A stretch of DNA of 13,688 nucleotides from DASWVC01 sp036401335. GTDB lineage: Bacteria; Verrucomicrobiota; Verrucomicrobiia; Chthoniobacterales; JAFAMB01. Made by a program: the position numbers and the translations under genes. Positions 7,427 to 12,344 of the stretch are shown here, one piece after another (the stretch's first letter is position 1; each line of letters starts with the position of its first letter). The stretch spans positions 1 to 13,688 of the forward strand of contig DASWVC010000370.1 of NCBI GenBank assembly GCA_036401335.1, written 5' to 3'. The notes under the pieces were generated by a model, which worked only from the letters and a program-made list of their open reading frames with translations, had not been told where the DNA came from and ran no database searches.

Positions 7427-7795
7427 ATGAGCGTTATGGATTCACACCACCCACTCCGCATCGATTACGTCGAGATTGCGGTTACTGACGTCGCGGAAGC
7501 CAGAAAGTTTTATGGCGAAACCTTTGGCTGGGAATGCAAGGATTTCGGGCCGGATTACATCGAGTTTTTCGACGGCCGCCTTCGCGGCGGTCTTACCAAG
7601 ATCACGGATGACTCGTCCAGTCCAGGCGTCGGACCACTCGTGATCCTTTACGCGCCTGACCTGGAAGCGCTTGCCGCACGGATTGAGGATGCCGGCGGAG
7701 AAGTTACCCGGGAAATATTCGACTTTCCGGGTGGACGCAGATTCCACTTCGTGGACCCAAGCGGAAACCTGCTCGGTGTGTGGTCAGACCGTTGA
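7427..7795 (+). CDS. VOC superfamily (glyoxalase/bleomycin resistance-like) protein
   Basis: A 122-residue single-module vicinal-oxygen-chelate protein. The beta-alpha-beta-beta-beta units are visible: IDYVEIAVTDVAEARKFYGETFGWE (12-36), then DYIEFFDGRLRGGLTKI, and a second unit LVILYAPDLEALAARIEDAGGEV, RRFHFVDPSGNLLGVW. Ligand positions of metal-dependent members are only partly kept. The first strand reads DYVEI, without the usual His, so metal binding and enzyme activity are uncertain. The chosen ATG at 7427 has a GAGG some 11 bases upstream; an in-frame ATG at 7436 and an upstream start at 7364 are alternatives, the latter adding residues unlike the family. The specific function is unknown. 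Its position after the efflux gene could hint at a shared role in coping with toxic compounds. Confidence 0.82.
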   Translation: MSVMDSHHPLRIDYVEIAVTDVAEARKFYGETFGWECKDFGPDYIEFFDGRLRGGLTKITDDSSSPGVGPLVILYAPDLEALAARIEDAGGEVTREIFDFPGGRRFHFVDPSGNLLGVWSDR

Positions 7796-7839
7796 TGGGT
7801 GGGTGACTCAGGACCGCTGACCTTCCCAGGCCTCACGCC

Positions 7840-8730
7840 TCAACCGGGAGTCGTGCGGGCGTTGACCTCTTCCGTTTCGTGGAACCGGCCGTAATCCACC
7901 GTGTACCGGCCGCTTGCCTTAACAGTGTAAATTTCGACGAATTGACGGTCCCACTGGATTTCATCAAAAGAGTAATCAACGTAGGTTTGCACCGGCGCAG
8001 GGATGACCGTGTCAACGCACACGATTGACGCCATCAGCCGGCAATCGGTTTTCTTCAAGTCCTCCGCGGTCATGCCGTGAAATGGGCTGTTCTGGTCAAT
8101 CTGGTGCCTCACGGTCAGAGCAGCCGGGAAAGCGATCAGGTGGTCAAAATTGAGCTTGAGCGGGTGAAACCGGCGCACGTAATCCCCTTCCAGGATTGGT
8201 TCGTTGCGGAGCAGCATCATGCGAAAGTCCGCCTCGACCATGGCGTGATGCCGTAAGTTCGCCACGCGGATCATCAGGGTTGGCACTCCGTCAAACGGCG
8301 CGATCACCGCGACTTTGCTGAACAGAACCCGAGCGGTGGGCCGGGAAAAGCGGACAAAGATTAAGCCGGTGATGACGGCCAGCCCGAACATTCCCACCAT
8401 GATTTCACCCGTGGTAACAAGGTGCCCGTAAAGGGTGTCGGGGTACATGTGCCCATAGCCCACGGTAGCTAAGGTCTCTACACTGAAGAAAAAGGCGTCC
8501 CCAAAGGAACCGGGCGCCATTTCCGCGATGCAACGCCCGCCGGCAAAGTAAAGCACTGCAAAAACCAGGTTGATTAGCAGGTAAAGGCCGAAAATGAACG
8601 CCGCAAACCGAGGCCAGCTCAGGTTCAGGAGCAACTGGTAGGTGTCCCGCCAATCGTACCTGGTGGCGTTGAGCTTAAGGAACTCCAGGTTTCCAGACCG
8701 GACGGATATCGAGGATGAATTTTTTTTCAT
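7840..8730 (-). CDS. Bacterial inward-rectifier potassium channel (KirBac family)
   Basis: A 296-residue inner-membrane K+ channel subunit, expected to form tetramers. The amphipathic slide helix is DWRDTYQLLLNLSWPRF (26-42). TM1 runs from about 42 to 63. The pore helix and selectivity filter are FFFSVETLATVGYGHMYPDTLYGH (80-103), with TVGYG at 89-93. TM2 (about 104-126) ends in the highly typical FVRFSRPTARVLFS. The rest (about 135-285) is the cytoplasmic immunoglobulin-like IRK domain, with RVANLRHHAMVEADFRMMLLR and SPFHGMTAEDL. After the filter there is His94 where KirBac1.1 has Asp. The ATG at 8730 is chosen because the upstream TTG at 8769 adds residues unlike the family. It lies 93 bp after the AI-2E gene on the same strand and is convergent with the VOC gene. 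Confidence 0.93.
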   Translation of the reverse strand: MKKNSSSISVRSGNLEFLKLNATRYDWRDTYQLLLNLSWPRFAAFIFGLYLLINLVFAVLYFAGGRCIAEMAPGSFGDAFFFSVETLATVGYGHMYPDTLYGHLVTTGEIMVGMFGLAVITGLIFVRFSRPTARVLFSKVAVIAPFDGVPTLMIRVANLRHHAMVEADFRMMLLRNEPILEGDYVRRFHPLKLNFDHLIAFPAALTVRHQIDQNSPFHGMTAEDLKKTDCRLMASIVCVDTVIPAPVQTYVDYSFDEIQWDRQFVEIYTVKASGRYTVDYGRFHETEEVNARTTPG

Positions 8731-8823
8731 GCGGCAGCAGGCGGCGGCGCAGGGTATTGGTGAGGACAACGGTGCGTGACTCCGGCAGCTTCCTCAACGG
8801 GGCAGCAAACGCACAACCCCGCC

Positions 8824-9921
8824 TTATTGGGTACCGAGGAGTTGGCCTAACGGTTTCAGATCATCAACGCGGTCGCAAAAGATCTTGAAGGTGGCCAGAA
8901 TGGGAACGGCCAACAGCATGCCGAGCACACCCCAAAAATAGGCGCAGAGCAAGAACGCCAGCAGGATTGCCAGGGGATTAAGGATGAGCCAACGGCCGAG
9001 AATCAGCGGGGTGGCCAGGTTTCCTTCCACCATGGCGGCAAACAAGTAAGCGAGCGGAGGCAGCAGCGCCGGCCAGAGGCTGTCGTAATGGACCAGAGAA
9101 TCCAGCGACATCGCCAGGATTCCCGCAGTGGCACCAATGAAAGGGATGTAATGCAGCAGAAATGCCGCCACCCCCCAGAGAAATGCCCGGGGCAAACCGA
9201 GAAACTCGGACGACAGCCAGACGCTGGCGCCCACCCCGGCGTTGACGAGCGTCACTGACGTAAAGTAGCGGGAGGCGGTCCGCCGCACCTCGGCAGCCAT
9301 TTCGACCGCGTTTTGCTGGTGAGCGGTGTGCGGGAGCAGGTCAACAAACTTGCGAAACGAGTTTTCCCCGAAAAGCAGAAGGAACAGCACCAGCACCAGC
9401 ACCAGGATCAGCGAGCCGATGAACCCGGGCGCAGCACCCAGCAGGAAAGCTCCCAAACCGGGTCCAGCGAGGCGGACCCGTTCAACGTTGCTAGGGTTAA
9501 TCCAGGCGTCGAACTGTTCCATCGCCGGAGCGCCCTGGTGCAACTTCGCGACGAACGGTCCCAAACGTTCCTGCAGGTGTTGGAGGTAATTCGCCGAGTC
9601 CAAGCTGAACCGGGCGGTGGAAAGGGCGATGCCGGTCGCCAACCCCGCCAGCAGCACCAGGAACCCCACCATGGTGATCGACGTGGCCCAGGTGTTTGAG
9701 AGACCTTTTTCCCGCAGCCCTCGCACGATGGGAAAGAGGAGCAGACTGAGAAACGCCGCCAGAATAATGGGGAGGAAGATGCCGGCGGCAAACTTTAACG
9801 TGTAGAAGACGCCCAGAAGGAACAAGCCTTGAACTGCCCGGGTGAGGCGGGTTCGAGGATCGGTGTGAAAAGGCGGGAAGCTCACCCCGTCAGAAGGTTG
9901 GATTAAAACGGGTTTCCCCAT
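8824..9921 (-). CDS. AI-2E family transporter (PF01594-type membrane protein)
   Basis: A 365-residue integral membrane protein with the layout of the AI-2E family. Paired N-terminal helices (GLFLLGVFYTLKFAAGIFLPIILAAFLSLLLFPIV, then SITMVGFLVLLAGLATGIALS) are followed by a soluble stretch of roughly 80 residues (about 110-180, including LQHLQERLGPFVAKL). Next come LGAAPGFIGSLILVLVLVLFLLLFGE and the diagnostic C-terminal half with LPRAFLWGVAAFLLHYIPFIGATAG, VEGNLATPLILGRWLILNPLAILLAFLLCAYFWGVLGMLLAVPILATFK. Known members export autoinducer-2 or act as Na+/H+ antiporters, and most are uncharacterised, so the name should not be read as function. The ATG at 9921 is preferred; a TTG at 10023 would add an Arg-rich leader unlike the family. 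It lies 108 bp after the sulfonate-binding protein gene and 93 bp before the K+ channel gene, all on one strand. Confidence 0.9.
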   Translation of the reverse strand: MGKPVLIQPSDGVSFPPFHTDPRTRLTRAVQGLFLLGVFYTLKFAAGIFLPIILAAFLSLLLFPIVRGLREKGLSNTWATSITMVGFLVLLAGLATGIALSTARFSLDSANYLQHLQERLGPFVAKLHQGAPAMEQFDAWINPSNVERVRLAGPGLGAFLLGAAPGFIGSLILVLVLVLFLLLFGENSFRKFVDLLPHTAHQQNAVEMAAEVRRTASRYFTSVTLVNAGVGASVWLSSEFLGLPRAFLWGVAAFLLHYIPFIGATAGILAMSLDSLVHYDSLWPALLPPLAYLFAAMVEGNLATPLILGRWLILNPLAILLAFLLCAYFWGVLGMLLAVPILATFKIFCDRVDDLKPLGQLLGTQ

Positions 9922-10029
9922 AATCTTGATTCGGTTAGAGGTTTCACGGTCTCGCCTGAATCGAGGGTCGGCAGGCCATGCTCCCGGATCAGGAAGATTT
10001 CCACCACGGCGCGCCGCCTGCAACGGAAA

Positions 10030-10986
10030 CTACCGTGGCAGGGTGGCATCGCGAACCGACACCTTGGCCGGAATCAGTTTCAATTCATAGAAGGCATCCG
10101 CAATCCGTTGCTGGTCAGCCAGCACCGCGTCGTCAATTGGCTTGTAGACGTGCTCGTAATGCCGCAGCCCCGCCTCAATGATGCCGGCCGGCAACCCCTG
10201 AAGTGGGGCAAGTTCCGCGGCGGCGGCACCGTAATCTTGCCGGACCCGTTGACCCTCTTTCCCTACCTCATCCATCACGGCGTCCAGTGCGTCCCGGTGA
10301 TGCTCGGCAAAATTTCGGGTGCTGAGAAAATACTGGTAGCGCTGCACGATCCCGGCGGCATCGGTGAGCACGCGGGCGCCCAATTGTTGTTGGGCAGCCA
10401 CAAAGAAAGGATCCCAGATCGCCCAGGCGTCCACCGCACCTTGCTGGAACGCCGCCCGGGCATCCGCCGGGGTCAGGTAAACCGCCTGGATGTCGGTGTA
10501 GCTGAGCCCGACGCCGCGCAGGGCAGCAACCACCAACCAATGGACATCGGAACCTTTGTTGAAGGCAATCCGTTTTCCTTTCAGGTCTGCGATCCGGTGG
10601 ATAGGCGAATCCTTGGTTACGAGAAGGCCTTCCGCGTGCGGCGTCGGCAACTCGTAGGCGAGGTAGACGAACCGGGCTTGGGCGGCCAAGGCAAGAATCG
10701 GCGGAACTTCGCCCACGTAGCCGAAGTCGATTGACCCGAAGTTGAGCCCTTCAAGAAGTTGAGGGCCAGCTGTGAATTCAAGCCATTTTACGGTGATTCC
10801 CTCAGGTGCCAGCCGTTTTTCCAAGGCTCCATGGGCTCTGAGCAGAACCAGCGTGCTGGCGGCTTTCTGGTAGCCGATCCGGAGCTCGGTGGCAGCCTGG
10901 CTCAACCCTCCTGGCGCAAAGGACCACCCTAAGGCAAGAAACCCGATGAGCGAAGAGGAGAAGTGACGACTCATAATGTTTTTCAT
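10030..10986 (-). CDS. SsuA-like aliphatic sulfonate ABC transporter substrate-binding protein
   Basis: A 318-residue periplasmic binding protein, close to the length of E. coli SsuA. A signal peptide (about 1-31, MKNIMSRH then FSSSLIGFLALGWSFAPGGLSQA) precedes TELRIGYQKAASTLVLLRAHGALEKRL. Family hallmarks follow: VKWLEFTAGPQLLEGLNFGSIDFGYVGEVPPI, LLVTKDSPIHRIADLKGKRIAFNKGSDVHWLVVAAL, and LTPADARAAFQQGAVDAWAIWDPF. Its expected role is to capture alkanesulfonates or taurine-like compounds as a sulfur source and deliver them to an SsuBC-type transporter. No permease, ATPase or sulfonate monooxygenase gene is in the window, so it is an orphan component here. The ATG at 10986 is chosen for its Lys-containing signal peptide; an ATG at 10974 is also possible and neither has a clear Shine-Dalgarno. 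A strong inverted repeat lies about 50 bp upstream. Confidence 0.88.
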   Translation of the reverse strand: MKNIMSRHFSSSLIGFLALGWSFAPGGLSQAATELRIGYQKAASTLVLLRAHGALEKRLAPEGITVKWLEFTAGPQLLEGLNFGSIDFGYVGEVPPILALAAQARFVYLAYELPTPHAEGLLVTKDSPIHRIADLKGKRIAFNKGSDVHWLVVAALRGVGLSYTDIQAVYLTPADARAAFQQGAVDAWAIWDPFFVAAQQQLGARVLTDAAGIVQRYQYFLSTRNFAEHHRDALDAVMDEVGKEGQRVRQDYGAAAAELAPLQGLPAGIIEAGLRHYEHVYKPIDDAVLADQQRIADAFYELKLIPAKVSVRDATLPR

Positions 10987-11035
10987 GGATGGTTTGGCGG
11001 TGAACAAAACGAGACAGGAAAACCGGTCCCAGATT

Positions 11036-11058
11036 AACTCTACCAAAAAAGTAGAGTT
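11036..11058. promoter_or_regulatory. 8-bp perfect inverted repeat in divergent gap between sulfonate-binding protein and SDR genes
   Basis: AACTCTAC, loop CAAAAAA, GTAGAGTT. It lies about 50 bp upstream of the sulfonate-binding protein start and 75 bp upstream of the reductase start. AT-rich dyads at this position in a divergent gap typically bind a dimeric repressor. The CTAC-N7-GTAG core recalls sites reported for sulfur-responsive regulators, but this is a resemblance only. It is not a terminator, as no gene ends here. Confidence 0.4.
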
Positions 11059-11132
11059 TCTGAACCGGCAAGAAGCTTTTGACTGTTCCCTGGCCAGCCC
11101 TTTCCTGCTTTGCTACCTTTCCGACAGCCCCC

Positions 11133-11885
11133 ATGAAAATTGACCCTTCCACGCTCCAGCTTGACTTCAAGAAACGTCGCGCACTGGTGACAGGTGCCGG
11201 CAAAGGCATCGGCCGCGAGATCGCTGCCATGCTGCACCGTTTCAACGCCGAGGTGGTGGCGGTCAGCCGGACGTCTGCGGATCTGCAAAGCCTTCAGGAC
11301 GAGATCGGCTGCGAGACCATCCTGGCGGACCTTGGGGACGCGGAGGCAGCCCGGCGCCTGGCGGAGCAGGCCGGCGACATTGACCTTTTGATTAATAATG
11401 CCGCCATCGCCATCCTTGAACCTTTTTTGAAAACCTCGGTCGATGCCTGGGACAAGACCATGGCCATCAACCTTCGCGCGGTCATGATCGTGACCCAGGT
11501 GGTTGCCGCCCGGATGATCGAGCGCGGCGTGGGTGGGTCAATTGTAAATGTCTCCAGCATGGCCTCGTTTCAGGCCTTGCCCGACCATGCGGCGTATTGT
11601 GCCTCCAAGGCCGGGCTTGATCAGCTTAGCGCCGTTATGGCGGTTGAATTGGGTCAGTACGGCATCCGCGTCAACGCGGTGAACCCGACCGTGGTCCTGA
11701 CGGAAATGGGTAAACGGGCCTGGAGCGATCCCGTTAAGGGCGGCCCGATGCTGGCGCGAATCCCGTTGCGGCGTTTTGCCGAGTGCGAAGACATCGCGTC
11801 GGTCATCTGCTTTCTCCTGAGCGATGCCGCCGGCATGCTCAACGGGCTGGCGTTGCGCATTGACGGCGGCTTTCTCGTTACGTAA
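11133..11885 (+). CDS. Short-chain dehydrogenase/reductase, L-xylulose (dicarbonyl) reductase-like
   Basis: A 250-residue classical SDR. The cofactor motif TGAGKGIG is at 20-27. NNAA follows in IDLLINNAAIAILEPF, then the catalytic Ser in IVNVSS and the YxxxK pair in AAYCASKAGLDQL. The C-terminus ends with FLLSDAAGMLNGLALRIDGGF. The sequence follows animal L-xylulose reductase (DCXR) closely, as recalled: VTGAGKGIGR, VVAVSRT-ADL, NLRAV, IVNVSS, MAVELG-YGIRVNAVNPTVVLT-MG, WSDP, RIPL, FAE and FLLSD occur in the same order. VSRT after the second strand, with its Arg, fits NADPH preference. The likely reaction is NADPH-dependent reduction of L-xylulose to xylitol or of alpha-dicarbonyls. The ATG at 11133 gives the family length; a start at 11079 adds unrelated residues. 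No Shine-Dalgarno is seen. It is divergent from the sulfonate-binding protein gene. Confidence 0.9.
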   Translation: MKIDPSTLQLDFKKRRALVTGAGKGIGREIAAMLHRFNAEVVAVSRTSADLQSLQDEIGCETILADLGDAEAARRLAEQAGDIDLLINNAAIAILEPFLKTSVDAWDKTMAINLRAVMIVTQVVAARMIERGVGGSIVNVSSMASFQALPDHAAYCASKAGLDQLSAVMAVELGQYGIRVNAVNPTVVLTEMGKRAWSDPVKGGPMLARIPLRRFAECEDIASVICFLLSDAAGMLNGLALRIDGGFLVT

Positions 11886-11920
11886 GCAAGCGCCCGAGAA
11901 GGGGATGTCGGGGTGTCGGG

Positions 11921-11957
11921 CCCGGTAGGGCGGCGAGTCCCTTCGCCGCCGGGGTAT
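11921..11957 (-). repeat. 37-bp hairpin repeat copy, exact inverted partner of 12265-12301; possible terminator of the reductase gene
   Basis: All 37 bases are the reverse complement of 12265-12301. It contains a perfect eight-pair hairpin, GGCGGCGA/TCGCCGCC, with loop GTCCCT (11929-11950), 44 bases downstream of the reductase stop. No T-run follows, so any terminator role would be Rho-assisted or only protective. Confidence 0.85.
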
Positions 11958-12107
11958 GGGGGTGGCAACGCATCGCACCCGCCTGGCGGGAGAGTTGCCC
12001 TTACCCGCCGGCCTTCCGGCCGGTAGGGAGAACCGACTGCCAGGCGTTCACGGGAAGAAAGCGAAGAGGCGGTGCCCAAACGCCCGCCGAGAGGGGGTGG
12101 TGCGAAG

Positions 12108-12149
12108 TCCGTTCCGAGAAGCCCTGCTTTAAGGCAGGAGCCGGACGGA
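12108..12149. other. Imperfect long hairpin, possible structured RNA
   Basis: The outer arms TCCGTTCC and GGACGGA pair with one bulge. The inner stem CCTGC/GCAGG has loop TTTAAG. It is followed at once by GAGC-GGTT-GCTC (12152-12163). No family is recognised. It could be part of a longer repeat unit or a transcript-end structure. Confidence 0.3.
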
Positions 12150-12182
12150 GGAGCGGTTGCTCCCGGGGTGGGCGCTTGAGGA

Positions 12183-12209
12183 GGTCACAAAGGGACTCGT
12201 GACCCTACC
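12183..12209 (+). repeat. Hairpin repeat copy, GGTCAC stem type
   Basis: GGTCAC (12183-12188) pairs with GTGACC (12199-12204) around a loop containing AAAGGGACTC. It ends in CCCTACC like the rest of the family but with an unrelated stem. Confidence 0.7.
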
Positions 12210-12212
12210 AGG

Positions 12213-12235
12213 GATCGCGGAGGGACACGCGACCT
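12213..12235 (+). repeat. Hairpin repeat copy, TCGCG stem type
   Basis: TCGCG (12215-12219), loop GAGGGACA, CGCGA (12228-12232). The GAGGGAC loop is conserved, while the tail (CCTTGG) has diverged. Confidence 0.6.
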
Positions 12236-12264
12236 TGGCGTTCCCTCCCCGTGCGTCCATCCCG

Positions 12265-12301
12265 ATACCCCGGCGGCGAAGGGACTCGCCGCCCTACCGG
12301 G
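12265..12301 (+). repeat. Hairpin repeat copy, GGCGGCGA stem type
   Basis: An eight-pair stem GGCGGCGA/TCGCCGCC around AGGGAC, then CCCTACCGG. Identical in inverted orientation to 11921-11957. Confidence 0.88.
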
Positions 12302-12344
12302 GGGCGCTTGAGGACAAGCTCCCCTACCGGAGGCCCCATCACGC
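12301..12344 (+). repeat. Hairpin repeat copy, GCTTG-AGGA-CAAGC type
   Basis: Directly abuts the previous copy. A near-identical copy starts at 4986, and an inverted one lies at 4777-4808. The unit continues through CCCTACCGG into a spacer ending in CACGC and overlaps the DUF6259 stop codon (12339-12341). Confidence 0.88.

Larger units (their letters stand above)
11886..12338. repeat. Convergent intergenic region filled with hairpin repeats (cluster B)
   Basis: No convincing gene lies in these 453 bases between the converging reductase and DUF6259 genes. The left edge holds a hairpin repeat in minus orientation (11921-11957). The middle (about 11960-12165) holds several smaller stem-loops. 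The right part (12172-12371) is a near-tandem run of five family members in plus orientation, the last of which enters the DUF6259 gene. Confidence 0.75.

Noticed and set aside
11036..11058. Intrinsic terminator
   Set aside because: No gene ends here; both flanking genes start and diverge from this gap. The A/T run is in the loop, not after the stem.
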